Origin: Yersinia aleksiciae
GTDB taxonomy: Bacteria > Pseudomonadota > Gammaproteobacteria > Enterobacterales > Enterobacteriaceae
Length of the DNA: 64,000 nt
Direction of reading: 5' to 3'
Assembly (NCBI RefSeq): GCF_001047675.1
Contig: NZ_CP011975.1
Coordinates: forward strand, 619,710 to 683,709
Shown here: piece by piece, positions 31,192 through 42,198 of the stretch
Layout: each line of letters begins with the position of its first letter
How positions within the stretch are numbered: the first letter of the stretch is position 1
The notes under the pieces: generated by a model
What the model saw: the letters and a program-made list of their open reading frames with translations, nothing else
Database searches by the model: none
Told to the model about the DNA's origin: nothing
Made by a program: the position numbers and the translations under genes

Positions 31192-32919
31192 ATGATTTCA
31201 GGCATTTTAGTATCACCGGGTATCGCTTTTGGTAAAGCACTTTTACTGAAAGAAGATGAGATTGTTATCAACCGGAAAAAGATCTCTGCTGACCAAGTGG
31301 AGCAGGAAGTCGAACGTTTCAAAACTGGCCGGGCAAAAGCCGCAGAACAGTTAGAAGCGATTAAGACCAAAGCTGAAGCAAGCCTCGGCGAAGAAAAAGC
31401 TGCTATCTTCGAAGGGCACATCATGCTGTTGGAAGACGAAGAGCTTGAGCAGGAAATCATAGCCCTCATCAAAGATGAGCATGCCACTGCCGACGCAGCC
31501 GCTTATTCAGTGATTGAAGGCCAGGCAAAAGCCCTGGAAGAGCTGGATGACGAATACCTGAAAGAACGTGCCGCTGACGTACGTGATATCGGTAAACGCC
31601 TGCTGAAGAACATTCTCGGTCTGAACATTGTCGATTTAAGTGCGATTCAGGATGAAGTGATTCTGGTTGCCGCCGATCTGACACCGTCAGAGACCGCCCA
31701 GTTGAATCTGGATAAAGTGTTAGGGTTCATCACCGATTTAGGTGGCCGTACCTCTCACACCTCCATCATGGCCCGTTCATTGGAGTTACCGGCGATTGTC
31801 GGGACGACTAATGCGACCAAAGAAATTCAGAATGACGACTATCTGATCATTGATGCGGTCAACAACAAAATCTATCTAAACCCAACTGCCGAAGTTATTG
31901 AGCAGTTGAAAGCGGTGAAAAATCAGTACATCACCGAGAGAAATGATCTGGCTAAACTGAAAGACTTGCCTGCTATCACCCTTGATGGCCATCAGGTTGA
32001 AGTGGTAGCCAACATCGGTACTGTGCGTGATATCGCCGGTGCTGAGCGTAATGGCGCCGAAGGTGTTGGTCTGTATCGTACCGAATTCCTGTTCATGGAC
32101 CGCGACTCACTGCCGACTGAAGAAGAGCAGTTCCAGGCATATAAAGCCGTTGCGGAAGCCATGGGTTCTCAGGCAGTAATCGTCCGTACCATGGACATTG
32201 GCGGTGACAAAGACCTGCCATACATGAACTTGCCGAAAGAAGAAAACCCATTCCTGGGCTGGCGCGCCATCCGTATTGCTATGGATCGCAAAGAGATTCT
32301 GCACGCACAACTGCGCGCCATCTTGCGGGCATCAGCGTTCGGTAAATTGCGTATTATGTTCCCGATGATTATTTCGGTTGAAGAAGTACGCGAGCTGAAA
32401 GCAGAACTTGAGCTGCTGAAGAGCCAATTACGTGAAGAAAACAAAGCCTTCGATGAAACTATCGAGGTCGGTGTGATGGTTGAAACACCAGCGGCGGCGG
32501 TCATCGCTCGCCATTTAGCTAAAGAAGTTGACTTCTTTAGTATTGGGACAAACGATCTAACTCAGTATACTCTGGCAGTAGATCGTGGCAATGAGCTGAT
32601 TTCTCATCTTTATAATCCAATGTCGCCATCGGTATTGGGCCTGATCAAACAGGTTATTGATGCGTCTCATGCTGAAGGTAAGTGGACCGGAATGTGCGGT
32701 GAACTTGCTGGCGACGAACGTGCTACACTGTTGCTATTGGGCATGGGGCTGGATGAGTTCAGCATGAGTGCGATTTCGATCCCACGCATCAAGAAAATTA
32801 TCCGTAATACGAATTTCGAAGATGTGAAAGTGTTGGCGGAGCAGGCATTGGCTCAACCAACAGCGAAGGAATTGATGGATCTGATTAACACATTCATCGA
32901 AGAAAAAACGCTCTGCTAA
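31192..32919 (+). CDS. ptsI: PTS enzyme I
   Basis: A 575-residue phosphoenolpyruvate-protein phosphotransferase. His189 in [13 protein letters not shown] is the active site; the PEP-binding barrel has [14 protein letters not shown] and the catalytic Cys region [14 protein letters not shown]. It starts PTS phosphotransfer from PEP. Length equals E. coli enzyme I. The 48-nt gap to crr is standard. Confidence 0.98.
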   Translation: MISGILVSPGIAFGKALLLKEDEIVINRKKISADQVEQEVERFKTGRAKAAEQLEAIKTKAEASLGEEKAAIFEGHIMLLEDEELEQEIIALIKDEHATADAAAYSVIEGQAKALEELDDEYLKERAADVRDIGKRLLKNILGLNIVDLSAIQDEVILVAADLTPSETAQLNLDKVLGFITDLGGRTSHTSIMARSLELPAIVGTTNATKEIQNDDYLIIDAVNNKIYLNPTAEVIEQLKAVKNQYITERNDLAKLKDLPAITLDGHQVEVVANIGTVRDIAGAERNGAEGVGLYRTEFLFMDRDSLPTEEEQFQAYKAVAEAMGSQAVIVRTMDIGGDKDLPYMNLPKEENPFLGWRAIRIAMDRKEILHAQLRAILRASAFGKLRIMFPMIISVEEVRELKAELELLKSQLREENKAFDETIEVGVMVETPAAAVIARHLAKEVDFFSIGTNDLTQYTLAVDRGNELISHLYNPMSPSVLGLIKQVIDASHAEGKWTGMCGELAGDERATLLLLGMGLDEFSMSAISIPRIKKIIRNTNFEDVKVLAEQALAQPTAKELMDLINTFIEEKTLC

Positions 32920-32967
32920 TTCCACGATACTGGAACGCTGCCCAATATAAATACTTAGGAGAAGATC

Positions 32968-33477
32968 ATGGGTTTGTTCGATAAACTGAAATCACTGGTT
33001 TCAGATGATAAAAAAGACAGTGGTACTATTGAGATTGTTGCACCATTGTCTGGTGAAATCGTCAACATCGAAGATGTTCCTGATGTTGTATTTGCAGAGA
33101 AAATCGTTGGTGATGGTATTGCCATCAAGCCTTCAGGCAACAAAATGGTTGCTCCTGTTGACGGCACCATCGGTAAAATTTTCGAAACTAACCATGCTTT
33201 TTCTATCGAATCAGACAGCGGCATTGAGCTGTTCGTCCACTTCGGTATTGATACTGTTGAACTGAAAGGTGAAGGCTTCAAACGCATCGCTGAAGAAGGT
33301 CAACGCGTCAAGAAAGGTGATGTGGTGATTGAGTTCAATCTGGCCCTGCTGGAAGAGAAAGCCAAGTCTACATTGACACCGGTTGTTATCTCCAACATGG
33401 ACGAGATCAAAGAGCTGATCAAGTTGTCTGGTAGTGTCACTGTGGGTGAGACACCCATTATTCGTATTAAGAAGTAA
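32968..33477 (+). CDS. crr: Glucose-specific enzyme IIA
   Basis: A 169-residue EIIA-Glc. With Met counted, His76 (NHAFSIESD) and the phosphorylated His91 ([11 protein letters not shown]) are present. It delivers phosphate to glucose and trehalose permeases and, by its phosphorylation state, regulates adenylate cyclase and non-PTS uptake. Last gene of the pts operon, followed by a strong terminator. Confidence 0.98.
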   Translation: MGLFDKLKSLVSDDKKDSGTIEIVAPLSGEIVNIEDVPDVVFAEKIVGDGIAIKPSGNKMVAPVDGTIGKIFETNHAFSIESDSGIELFVHFGIDTVELKGEGFKRIAEEGQRVKKGDVVIEFNLALLEEKAKSTLTPVVISNMDEIKELIKLSGSVTVGETPIIRIKK

Positions 33478-33496
33478 TTTCTCGCTACGAATGAGA

Positions 33497-33522
33497 AACG
33501 GCGCCTAAGGGCGCCGTTTTTG
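33497..33522 (+). terminator. Terminator of the pts operon
   Basis: AACGGCGCC at 33497-33505 pairs with GGCGCCGTT at 33510-33518 around TAAG, followed by a T run. Confidence 0.9.
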
Positions 33523-33536
33523 TTAGCTAAAATCAA

Positions 33537-34907
33537 TTAATCGGCAGCAACCCAGCGTGGTATCCGCAGTGCAATCACCAGCCCACCCTGCTCACCATTT
33601 CTTGCTTCGACCTGCCCACCATGGGCCAGAATCACCTTACGCGTAATTGCCAGCCCTAAACCGTAGCCTTTACCAGACATCGCAGATTTTACGCGCACAA
33701 AAGGGTCAAAAATACAGGATAGCTTGCTCTCCTCTACCCCTGGCCCTCGATCGGCCACCTGAATCTGGTAACTCTTATCAACTGATGAAAGTGCCACTTT
33801 GACCTGTTGACCATGGTTGGAGAAACGCAGCGCATTACGGACGATGTTATCAATCGCCCGCCGCATCAGCTCGGCATTGCCTTTAACGGTGTACTCGATC
33901 GGCTGTGGCGCGACCTGTAGCAGAATTTCCACTCCCGGCACTTGCGCCTCGTAGCGAGCATCATTCACCACCACTTTCACTAACTCGTGCAGGTCGAAAT
34001 ACTCGTCATCATCGGATAAATCATGGTTTTCAGCACGTGATAGCGCCAATAACTCACCAATCATCTTATCCAGCCGCTCGGACTCATGCTCAATACGTTG
34101 CAATGAGTTCTCCACGTTACTGGGATTCTGATGCGCCAACCCGATAGCCAATTGTAAACGGGCCAGCGGCGAGCGTAACTCATGGGAGACATCATGCAGG
34201 AGTTGCTCACGGGCGCTGACCAGCGCTTCAAGGCGCTCCGCCATTGAATCGAAGTCACGCGCAACTTCCGTCAACTCATCATGGCGGCGGCGCATCACCG
34301 GCAACAATCGCACCGACAAATCGCCCTGTGCTACCCGTTCAAATCCCGCCCGTAGCTGGCGCATTGGCCGCGTCAGGTTCCAGGCTAATAGTGCACTGAA
34401 GAACAAGCCGCCTAATAGCCCCATCCAAATCATCGGGATCGGAACATTGAGTATTTCACGGCGTTTCTCCCCTGATTCACCGCGCGCCCCTCCCCCCCGT
34501 AAACCATCAATGTTATAGCTGATACGATAGCCCTGCCCATCGGGGCTTTTAGCCCAGGTCGTGACTTCCGAGCGATTAAGCTCAGGCTCCTTGCCTCTGG
34601 GATCGGATCTCTCAGCAGGGACGGCTTCAGTCATTGGCGCGATCATGGCAGTAGGCAAGAGAGATAACTGGTTTTTAGCGGCCTCTGGCCAGTCAGCAAT
34701 CATGGCATTCAACGCTGGCAAGCCGCCGGAATGTAATACCGAAGCGGCTGACGCGACCTGCAATTTGGCAATCTGACGTGCCATTTCGCGCTCGGGCGGT
34801 TCATGGCGATTGCCGTAGAAGGAGAACACCACCCACAGCATCTGGGTCATTAAAATAAAGGTCAGCCAAAAACCCAGCAGGATTTTCCAGAACAACCGTC
34901 CACGCAT
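33537..34907 (-). CDS. CpxA-like sensor histidine kinase
   Basis: A 456-residue membrane kinase: transmembrane helix 1 (about 10-30), a periplasmic domain (31-158), helix 2 (159-177), HAMP (178-230), a HisKA dimerisation domain with phosphoacceptor His242 (DVSHELRSPLARL) and an HATPase domain (NIVRNALRFS, DRGPGV, GKGYGLGLAI). It resembles CpxA, but the Yersinia cpx locus is normally elsewhere, so this is probably a paralogous system. It is downstream of its regulator gene and divergent from macAB. The signal is unknown; the periplasmic domain is unusually charged and Gly/Arg-rich near 136-150. Confidence 0.85.
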   Translation of the reverse strand: MRGRLFWKILLGFWLTFILMTQMLWVVFSFYGNRHEPPEREMARQIAKLQVASAASVLHSGGLPALNAMIADWPEAAKNQLSLLPTAMIAPMTEAVPAERSDPRGKEPELNRSEVTTWAKSPDGQGYRISYNIDGLRGGGARGESGEKRREILNVPIPMIWMGLLGGLFFSALLAWNLTRPMRQLRAGFERVAQGDLSVRLLPVMRRRHDELTEVARDFDSMAERLEALVSAREQLLHDVSHELRSPLARLQLAIGLAHQNPSNVENSLQRIEHESERLDKMIGELLALSRAENHDLSDDDEYFDLHELVKVVVNDARYEAQVPGVEILLQVAPQPIEYTVKGNAELMRRAIDNIVRNALRFSNHGQQVKVALSSVDKSYQIQVADRGPGVEESKLSCIFDPFVRVKSAMSGKGYGLGLAITRKVILAHGGQVEARNGEQGGLVIALRIPRWVAAD

Positions 34908-34933
34908 TTATTATCTCACTTCATTTATGGCGA

Positions 34934-35617
34934 TTATCTGATGCGGTAGCCAATACTGCGTACCGTTTCAATATTCAGGGTATTCCCCGGTAGAGCAGCA
35001 AGCTTCTGGCGGATATTGCTGATATGCACATCGACACTACGGTCATAAGCTTCCCGTGGCCGCCCTAACCCTTTATCTGATAACTCATCTTTGGTGACCA
35101 CACGATCCGGTGAGCGTAGCAGCAACTCCAGTAAATTAAACTCCGAGGCGGTCAAATCAAAGGGCTTACCCTGCCATTCGCTGCTGCGAGTGGACGGATT
35201 GAGCGTCAAGTCCCCTTGCATGATCACGCTGTCATCGGTAGATGATAAGTCTGGATGTTCTTCGAAACGACGTAATACTGCGCGTAACCGTGCCACCAGT
35301 TCCCGTGGATAGCATGGTTTCGGCATGTAATCGTCTGCCCCCATTTCGAGGCCAATAACCCGGTCAATATTATCGCCTTTAGCTGTCAGCATAATGATCG
35401 GTAAGCGGCTCTTTTTCCGCACTTGCCGCAACACATCGATGCCACTCATATCAGGCAACATAATGTCGAGGATCAGAGCGGTGTAATCGCCGGACAAGGC
35501 ACCATCAATGCCCTCTTTGCCAGTTAATACCAGCTCAGCATTAAAGCCCTCACCATTCAGGTACTCCCTCAACATCGTGCCCAGCTCAACATCATCATCG
35601 ACTAACAAAATCTTCAT
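34934..35617 (-). CDS. CpxR-like response regulator
   Basis: A 227-residue OmpR/PhoB-family regulator: receiver domain with Asp7-Asp9 and phosphoacceptor Asp51 (LILDIMLPDMSG), Lys in MLTAKGD, then a winged-helix domain (about 130-227) with ASEFNLLELLLRSPDRVVTKDEL and a DVHISNIRQKL recognition helix. It precedes the kinase gene by 26 nt and is divergent from macA, which it plausibly controls. The similarity to CpxR is evident, but the symbol is withheld because a true cpxR is expected at another locus. Confidence 0.87.
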   Translation of the reverse strand: MKILLVDDDVELGTMLREYLNGEGFNAELVLTGKEGIDGALSGDYTALILDIMLPDMSGIDVLRQVRKKSRLPIIMLTAKGDNIDRVIGLEMGADDYMPKPCYPRELVARLRAVLRRFEEHPDLSSTDDSVIMQGDLTLNPSTRSSEWQGKPFDLTASEFNLLELLLRSPDRVVTKDELSDKGLGRPREAYDRSVDVHISNIRQKLAALPGNTLNIETVRSIGYRIR

Positions 35618-35804
35618 TTTTAACTCTCCTGCCTGATTTACGCCATTTTCATGCCTATTTGACGCGCGCGCAGCCGGTTTTACTCAATCCTTACATATTT
35701 TTGAATCTCACTTAACTCACACTCAGCAGCCTTGGCGGTAAATTACCTCACTGCATTTGGTTTCATCATTCTCTTTATCGTGGCTCAAGGATTTTTGATT
35801 AATT

Positions 35805-37010
35805 ATGCTACAGGTTACCCGCTCAAAACGACGCCTTATTGGGCTGGCGGTGGTACTGCTGATAGTCGGCGGTATGCTGCTTTTCAAATTGCTCTCCCCT
35901 GCGGAAAAACCAGGTTACATTACCGCCGCTGCTGAGATCCGCCCCTTGGAACAAACGGTACTCGCCGATGGCACCATCAAGGCAAGAAAACAGGTCACTG
36001 TCGGCGCGCAAGTTTCAGGGCAAATCAAAGCCCTCCATGTCACCCTAGGACAGCAAGTTGAGAAAGGCCAATTAGTCGCTGAAATTGATGACCTTACGCA
36101 ACAAAATGCGCTGAAAGACGCCGAGGAAGCGCTGAAAAATGTGCTCGCTCAGCGCGCAGCAAAAGTGGCGACACAGAAGAACAACCAATTAACCTACCAA
36201 CGGCAGCAGCAAATCCTCGCCAAAGGCCTCGGTGTTCGAGCTGATTTTGATAGTGCCAAAGCCATATTAGAGAGCACCCAAGCTGAGATTAATGCGCTGG
36301 ATGCCCAAATTGCGCAGGCTGAAATCGCCGTGAATACCGCCAAACTCAATCTCGGTTACACCAAAATCAGCTCGCCGATCACCGGGACCGTGGTTGCTAT
36401 TCCGGTTGAAGAGGGGCAAACCGTTAACGCAGTGCAAAGCGCCCCCACCATTATTAAGGTCGCTCAGCTTGATACCATGACAGTTGAAGCGCAGATCTCT
36501 GAAGCGGATGTGGTCAAAGTCAAAGCCGGTATGCCCGTTTACTTCACTATTTTAGGCGAGCCGGAAGAGCGCTTCAGTGCCACACTGCGCGCCATCGAAC
36601 CTGCCCCTGACTCGATAAACGATGAAACCACCACCACGACATCAAGCTCGAGTAGCAGTAGTTCCACCACCACCGCTATTTACTATAACGGCCTGTTTGA
36701 TGTGGCTAACCCAAACGGGGCGCTGCGTATTTCGATGACCGCCCAAGTCTATATCGTGCTTCACAAAGATGAAAATGCCTTGGTCATCCCCGCCACTGCA
36801 CTGGAAAACGATCGCGGGAAGTATCGGGTTCAGGTGGTGAGTGACAACGGTAAAGTCAGTGTGCGCGAGGTTAGCGTCGGGTTAAACAACAATATTGATG
36901 CCCAGATTCTCTCCGGCTTGCAAGCGGGGGAGCAGGTGATTGTCAGTCAGGCGAGTGCCGCCACTGCGAATAATAAGGCCCAACATATGGGCCCGCCGAT
37001 GGGGATATAA
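35805..37010 (+). CDS. macA: MacA periplasmic adaptor
   Basis: A 401-residue membrane-fusion protein: an N-terminal anchor (residues 10-28), lipoyl halves (KQVTVGAQVSGQIKALHVTLGQQVEKGQL and YTKISSPITGTVVAIPVEEGQTV), a helical hairpin (about 100-190) and a beta-barrel domain. It links MacB to an outer membrane TolC channel for export of macrolides or other substrates. An unusual Thr/Ser homopolymer tract lies at about residues 270-286 (TTTTTSSSSSSSSTTT) in the barrel domain. macB starts 3 nt downstream. Confidence 0.93.
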   Translation: MLQVTRSKRRLIGLAVVLLIVGGMLLFKLLSPAEKPGYITAAAEIRPLEQTVLADGTIKARKQVTVGAQVSGQIKALHVTLGQQVEKGQLVAEIDDLTQQNALKDAEEALKNVLAQRAAKVATQKNNQLTYQRQQQILAKGLGVRADFDSAKAILESTQAEINALDAQIAQAEIAVNTAKLNLGYTKISSPITGTVVAIPVEEGQTVNAVQSAPTIIKVAQLDTMTVEAQISEADVVKVKAGMPVYFTILGEPEERFSATLRAIEPAPDSINDETTTTTSSSSSSSSTTTAIYYNGLFDVANPNGALRISMTAQVYIVLHKDENALVIPATALENDRGKYRVQVVSDNGKVSVREVSVGLNNNIDAQILSGLQAGEQVIVSQASAATANNKAQHMGPPMGI

Positions 37011-37013
37011 CTG

Positions 37014-39005
37014 ATGGCTGACCTAAACCAAAGAAAGATTTTACTCCAGCTCGATAATGTGAGCCGCTGGTTTTCTGCTGGCGAAGAGAGCGTTAGCGTG
37101 CTGAAAAATATCAATTTGACGATTTACAGCGGCGAAATGGTAGCGATCGTCGGGGCATCTGGCTCTGGCAAATCGACGCTAATGAACATTCTTGGCTGCC
37201 TGGACAAGCCCAGCTCGGGAGAGTATCTGGTGGCCGGTCGCATCCCACAGCATTTGGATAGCGACACACTTGCCGAGCTGCGCCGCGAACATTTCGGCTT
37301 TATTTTTCAGCGCTATCATTTACTGAATGATTTAAGCGCGCGAGAAAATGTTGAGATACCGGCTATTTATGCAGGCATCGATCGTGAAGAGCGCCGTCAA
37401 CGCGCCAGCGATCTATTATCCCGCCTCGGATTGGCTGATCGGCTGGAGTATCGTCCGAGCCAGCTTTCTGGCGGGCAACAGCAGCGGGTCAGTATTGCCA
37501 GAGCATTGATGAACGGCGGAGAAGTGATTCTGGCCGACGAACCCACCGGCGCCCTCGATACGCACAGCGGTAATGAAGTCTTAAACATCCTTAAAGATCT
37601 ACATCAGCAAGGCCATACCCTGATCATAGTCACCCACGATATGTCGATTGCACAACACACCCAACGGATTATCGAGCTAAGAGATGGTGAGGTGATTGCG
37701 GATAGGGCCACGCAGCTGACCGCGCAACAGGAACAATTGGCCCCCATAAGCACACCAGAAATTGCGCCGAAGATTGCCAACAAAACGCGCCTATCCCCCT
37801 GGAAAGCCCAACGCGACCGCCTTCGCGAAGCGTTTAAAATGGCGACACTGGCGATGGCAGCACAGCGCCTGCGCACTCTGTTGACCATGCTGGGGATCAT
37901 TATCGGCATCGCATCCGTGGTGTCTGTCGTGGCTCTGGGTAAAGGTTCGCAACAACAAGTTCTCGCTAACATCAACGCCATGGGCACCAGCACACTGGAG
38001 ATCTTCCCCGGTAAAGATTTTGGCGATATGCGTTCTGCTGCCATCCAAACTTTGCGCGCCACCGATGCCGATGCCTTGGCGAAACAGGGCTATATCCACA
38101 GTGTGACTCCTGCGGTATCCAGCAGTACCACTCTGCGCTATGGCAATAAATCGGTCAGTGGCACCGTGAATGGTGTTGGTGAACAGTACTTTATAGTGCG
38201 CGGCTATAGCATTGCTCAAGGGATGGCATTTACCCGTGCCAGCGTCGATGGATTGATGCAAGAAGCCGTTATTGATGAAAATACCCGCGATAAGCTGTTT
38301 CCCAATGGCGAAAACCCCTTAGGTAAAGTCATCCTGCTCGGCTCTCTGCCCTGCCGGGTGATTGGGGTCGCAGCCAAAAAACAGAGCGGTTTTGGCAGTG
38401 ACGAGAGTCTGAATGTGTGGATACCATACAGCACCGCCATGAAGCGTATGCTAGGGCAATCCTACCTACGCAGCATTACCGTGCGAGTTAACGATGATAT
38501 TGATCTGGCGAATGCTGAACAGGGCGTCACTAAACTGCTGGCTCAGCGCCACGGCACACAAGATTTCTTCGTGATGAACACCGATAGTATCCGTCAAACC
38601 ATCGAGAAAACCACCTCAACTATGACCTTATTGGTATCGATGATTGCCGTTATCTCATTAGTGGTCGGTGGTATTGGGGTGATGAATATCATGTTGGTAT
38701 CGGTTACTGAGCGCACGAAAGAGATTGGCGTTCGAATGGCGGTGGGTGCGCGAGCCAGCGATATTATGCAGCAATTCTTGATTGAAGCGGTTCTGGTGTG
38801 CCTATTGGGGGGCTGCATCGGCGTGGTGTTATCACTGGGTATCGGCCTGTTGTTCAGTCAGTTCAGCAGCAGCTTTTCGATGGTTTACTCGGTGACATCT
38901 ATTATCACGGCGTTCGTCTGCTCCAGCCTGATTGGGGTGATTTTTGGCTTTTTCCCCGCAAAGAGAGCAGCAGAGATGGATCCTATCAGAGCGTTAGAAA
39001 GGTAG
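37014..39005 (+). CDS. macB: MacB ABC exporter
   Basis: A 663-residue fused ABC transporter. The ATPase domain (1-235) has Walker [10 protein letters not shown] (47-55), signature LSGGQQQR and Walker [13 protein letters not shown]. It is followed by transmembrane helix 1 (about 282-305), a large periplasmic domain and three C-terminal helices (from about 538: [22 protein letters not shown]). It works as a mechanotransmission dimer with MacA and TolC. The length is 15-20 residues over the common 648. Confidence 0.94.
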   Translation: MADLNQRKILLQLDNVSRWFSAGEESVSVLKNINLTIYSGEMVAIVGASGSGKSTLMNILGCLDKPSSGEYLVAGRIPQHLDSDTLAELRREHFGFIFQRYHLLNDLSARENVEIPAIYAGIDREERRQRASDLLSRLGLADRLEYRPSQLSGGQQQRVSIARALMNGGEVILADEPTGALDTHSGNEVLNILKDLHQQGHTLIIVTHDMSIAQHTQRIIELRDGEVIADRATQLTAQQEQLAPISTPEIAPKIANKTRLSPWKAQRDRLREAFKMATLAMAAQRLRTLLTMLGIIIGIASVVSVVALGKGSQQQVLANINAMGTSTLEIFPGKDFGDMRSAAIQTLRATDADALAKQGYIHSVTPAVSSSTTLRYGNKSVSGTVNGVGEQYFIVRGYSIAQGMAFTRASVDGLMQEAVIDENTRDKLFPNGENPLGKVILLGSLPCRVIGVAAKKQSGFGSDESLNVWIPYSTAMKRMLGQSYLRSITVRVNDDIDLANAEQGVTKLLAQRHGTQDFFVMNTDSIRQTIEKTTSTMTLLVSMIAVISLVVGGIGVMNIMLVSVTERTKEIGVRMAVGARASDIMQQFLIEAVLVCLLGGCIGVVLSLGIGLLFSQFSSSFSMVYSVTSIITAFVCSSLIGVIFGFFPAKRAAEMDPIRALER

Positions 39006-39100
39006 CGTGGAGAGAACAGATTCGGCAAGCTTCGCCTGGGCTATCTTTGGGCGGCACTAGAACCCATGGCGCATATGCTCATTCTACTGGGTATTTTCGG

Positions 39101-39982
39101 TTACTCAAACACCCCAGTCGATAAATACCGATCTCCGCGATCACATATAATCGCCACAATAACCGCCCCGGGGTTTTCTGCTGCCACTCGCAGTGCCCCG
39201 GCGACCGCACCACCGGAGCTGACACCACAGAAAATCCCCTCTTCTGTCGCGAGTCTCCGCATTGTCTGCTCTGCTGAGATCTGCGAGATATCCAGCACTT
39301 GATCCACCAGTTCGGGGCGGAATATCCCCGGCATATATTCAGGCGACCAGCGGCGGATGCCGGGAATACTGCTGCCCTCCGCGGGTTGCAGGCCAATAAT
39401 GGTCACGTCCGGATTTTGGCTTTTCAGATACCGGCTAACACCGGTAATAGTGCCGGTAGTGCCCATACTGGAGACAAAATGGCTCACTTTACCGGCAGTT
39501 TGCTGCCAGATCTCTGGCCCCGTACCGGTAAAATGAGCGTAAGGATTATCGGCATTATTAAACTGGTCCAGCACCTTGCCCTGCCCATCAGCCTGCATCA
39601 TCAACGCCTGATCGCGCGCCCCTTCCATGCCCTGCTCACGGCTCACCAGAATCAGCTCTGCGCCATAAGCGCGCATCGCCGCCTGACGCTCTTGGCTCAT
39701 ATTTTCTGGCATCAGCAATTTCAGCTGATAACCTTTTAGGGCCGCAATCATCGCCAGTGCAATCCCGGTATTACCGCTGGTGGCCTCGATCAACACATCG
39801 CCCGGTGCAATCTCCCCGCGTAATTCGGCCTGCTGGATCATGGCGAGAGCCGCCCGATCTTTGACCGAACCCGCCGGATTATTGCCTTCCAGTTTGACCC
39901 AAATCTCTGCATTTAGCCCTTGGCTTAAGCGTTGCAGTTTGATCAGTGGGGTGTTGCCTATGCAGTGTTCGAGGGTCGTCAC
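39101..39982 (-). CDS. cysM: Cysteine synthase B
   Basis: A 293-residue PLP enzyme of the CysM group. The PLP lysine sits in NNPAGSVKDRAAL, with [13 protein letters not shown] and SSMGTTGTITGVSRYL loops and the CysM-typical RRWSPEYMPGIFRPELVD stretch. It uses O-acetylserine with sulfide or thiosulfate. It is 10 residues shorter than in E. coli, mainly at the C-terminus. It lies downstream of cysPTWA on the same strand, with a 259-bp repeat-containing gap. Confidence 0.94.
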   Translation of the reverse strand: MTTLEHCIGNTPLIKLQRLSQGLNAEIWVKLEGNNPAGSVKDRAALAMIQQAELRGEIAPGDVLIEATSGNTGIALAMIAALKGYQLKLLMPENMSQERQAAMRAYGAELILVSREQGMEGARDQALMMQADGQGKVLDQFNNADNPYAHFTGTGPEIWQQTAGKVSHFVSSMGTTGTITGVSRYLKSQNPDVTIIGLQPAEGSSIPGIRRWSPEYMPGIFRPELVDQVLDISQISAEQTMRRLATEEGIFCGVSSGGAVAGALRVAAENPGAVIVAIICDRGDRYLSTGVFE

Positions 39983-40241
39983 GTTAAATACCTAACTTGA
40001 ATTGATTTCAATAAAAGAAAAAGCAGCCATAAGGCCACCTTAGACTGCTGACAAACCTCGACGACTCGATCTCAAGAGGTGAGGACAGGTAGAGGAGTAA
40101 AGCGTCCGCGCCAAGGATGGCGCGGCTCGAGCCTCCAGGGACGGATTTACGGCGTCTTTACGATCCTCCGCCACTGACACTTTGCCAATAACCTCAGGCG
40201 GCCATAAGGCCACCTCTGTTTGCCACTGACATAAAAATCTA
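39983..40241. repeat. Repeat-containing spacer between cysA and cysM
   Basis: GCCATAAGGCCACCT occurs at 40026-40040 and again at 40201-40215, a perfect 15-bp direct repeat 175 bp apart. Between the copies is a palindrome CCGCGCC-AAGGAT-GGCGCGG (40106-40125) followed by GGCTCGAGCC (40124-40133) and a GGGACGGATTTACGGCGTC stretch that resembles a dispersed intergenic repeat I associate with Yersinia and relatives. No gene or clear terminator is visible. Confidence 0.6.
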
Positions 40242-41333
40242 TCAGGCGCTTTGGGCTAAAGCAATGGGCTGCAATAATTGATCGCCAGAATATAAGCGGG
40301 CATTCAATCCCCCAACATAATAACGATTACCGCGCACCGGGGCGTCAATATTCCCTTCAGGCAGCACCACGCTGATAGGATCTTGATGCCAACCAATAGG
40401 TTGTACTGTCAGTTGCCAGAAGTGACCACGGGGGCTGACTTCAAGCACTTGCACCGGTAATGGGCAGCGATCACTCGATTGAGTACTGACCTCCATCTCC
40501 CATGGGCGCAGGAACAGATCCACACTGCCTTGGTGCATCGGGGCCAAGTCCAGCGGCCAGTGATGAGCGCCGATATACAGCTGTGAGCCACGGATTTCAC
40601 CGCTCAGCCGATTCACTTCACCGAGGAACTCCAGGACAAAACGGGTCGCTGGATCGCGCCACACTTCATCTGGCGTGCCAACCTGCTCAATATTGCCCTG
40701 ACTCATCACCACCACTCGATCGGCAACTTCCATCGCCTCTTCCTGATCGTGGGTAACGAAAACGCTGGTGAACTTCAGTTCATCATGCAATTGGCGTAAC
40801 CAACGGCGCAGCTCTTTACGCACCTGTGCATCCAGTGCGCCGAAAGGCTCATCCAGCAACAAAATTTGGGGTTCCACCGCCAGTGCTCGCGCTAAAGCAA
40901 CGCGCTGCTTCTGACCGCCGGAGAGCTGTGATGGATAACGGTTAGCCAGATGGCCTAATTGCACCATCTCCAGTAGCTGTGCCACTTTCTGTTTGATAGC
41001 TGCCGCATTTGGCCGCTCACGGCGCGGTAATACCGTCAGGCCAAAAGCGATGTTATCGAACACCGTCATATGGCGGAATAGCGCGTAGTGCTGGAACACA
41101 AAACCCACACGCCGATCACGGGCATGAAGGCGGCTGACATCCGTGCCGTGGAAACTTAACCGTCCGGCGTTTTGGTTTTCCAGTCCAGCGATAATGCGCA
41201 GTAGAGTGGTTTTCCCCGAACCGGACGGACCGAGCAGCGCCACCATCTGGCCAGAAGGAATATCCAGCGTAATGTTGTTCAGTACCTTGGTGCGACCAAA
41301 ATACTTGCTGATATTATCAATCTCAATGCTCAT
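40242..41333 (-). CDS. cysA: Sulfate/thiosulfate ABC transporter ATPase CysA
   Basis: ATG at 41333 ([21 protein letters not shown]) is the standard start, overlapping the cysW 3' end by 11 nt. The 363-residue ATPase has Walker [10 protein letters not shown], signature LSGGQKQR, Walker [12 protein letters not shown] and a C-terminal TOBE-like regulatory domain. It energises sulfate and thiosulfate import. Last gene of cysP-cysT-cysW-cysA. Confidence 0.96.
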   Translation of the reverse strand: MSIEIDNISKYFGRTKVLNNITLDIPSGQMVALLGPSGSGKTTLLRIIAGLENQNAGRLSFHGTDVSRLHARDRRVGFVFQHYALFRHMTVFDNIAFGLTVLPRRERPNAAAIKQKVAQLLEMVQLGHLANRYPSQLSGGQKQRVALARALAVEPQILLLDEPFGALDAQVRKELRRWLRQLHDELKFTSVFVTHDQEEAMEVADRVVVMSQGNIEQVGTPDEVWRDPATRFVLEFLGEVNRLSGEIRGSQLYIGAHHWPLDLAPMHQGSVDLFLRPWEMEVSTQSSDRCPLPVQVLEVSPRGHFWQLTVQPIGWHQDPISVVLPEGNIDAPVRGNRYYVGGLNARLYSGDQLLQPIALAQSA

Positions 41334-42198
41334 GTTTTTGCTCCTGTTCGAGACGAACAACCTGACGCGCTAAACGCCATTGCAGGCCACTTTTCAGAAA
41401 AAGGGTCACTATTGCCATCAGGGTCAATAACGCGGCGGCGGTAAATGCCCCAGCAGTGTTGTAATCCTGATGCAATAACTCAACTTGCAGCGGCAAGGTG
41501 TAGGTCTCGCCACGAATAGAACCGGATACCACCGAGACCGCCCCGAACTCACCAATCGCGCGGGCGTTGGTCAACACCACGCCATACAGCAGCGCCCAGC
41601 GAATGTTGGGTAAGGTCACCCGGCGAAACATCTGCCAACCGGATGCGCCAAGCAGCACCGCGGCTTCATCTTCCTGACTGCCCTGACTCATCATCACCGG
41701 CACCAGTTCACGTACCACAAACGGGCAAGTGACGAAAATAGTCACCAGCACCATGCCAGGCCAAGAGAACATCAGTTGGATATCATGGGAATCCAACCAG
41801 CCACCGACCACCCCATTCGAGCCATAAAACAGCAGGTACATCAGGCCAGCGACTACTGGCGAAACTGCAAATGGGATATCAATCAATGTCATCAATAACT
41901 GGCGGCCGGGGAAGACAAACCGCGTCACTAACCAAGCCAGCACTACACCGAACACCAGATTCACCGGCACAGTAATCAGCGCTACCAACAGGGTGAGCCA
42001 AATGGCGTGTAACATATCTGGATCGAATAAATTCTGCCCCACCACCGCAATCCCTTTCGAGAAGGCGGTGATAAAGATCCACACCATCGGGATCACCAGC
42101 AGCAAGAATGAGAACAGTGCGCCGATGGCGATCAGGGTCCATTTGCCCCAATTGATCGGTGGGCGGGCCACGCCGTTAAACTCGGTGATATCCGCCAT
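41323..42198 (-). CDS. cysW: Sulfate/thiosulfate permease CysW
   Basis: A 291-residue inner membrane permease with six predicted helices. The ABC coupling motif is [22 protein letters not shown] followed by [14 protein letters not shown]. The start overlaps the cysT stop by one base, indicating coupled translation. It pairs with CysT to form the channel. Confidence 0.96.
   Translation of the reverse strand: MADITEFNGVARPPINWGKWTLIAIGALFSFLLLVIPMVWIFITAFSKGIAVVGQNLFDPDMLHAIWLTLLVALITVPVNLVFGVVLAWLVTRFVFPGRQLLMTLIDIPFAVSPVVAGLMYLLFYGSNGVVGGWLDSHDIQLMFSWPGMVLVTIFVTCPFVVRELVPVMMSQGSQEDEAAVLLGASGWQMFRRVTLPNIRWALLYGVVLTNARAIGEFGAVSVVSGSIRGETYTLPLQVELLHQDYNTAGAFTAAALLTLMAIVTLFLKSGLQWRLARQVVRLEQEQKHEH

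Noticed and set aside
33537-35617. Naming the two-component pair cpxA/cpxR
   Set aside because: Similarity is clear, but the true cpx locus is usually beside cpxP and elsewhere in Yersinia; symbols withheld.
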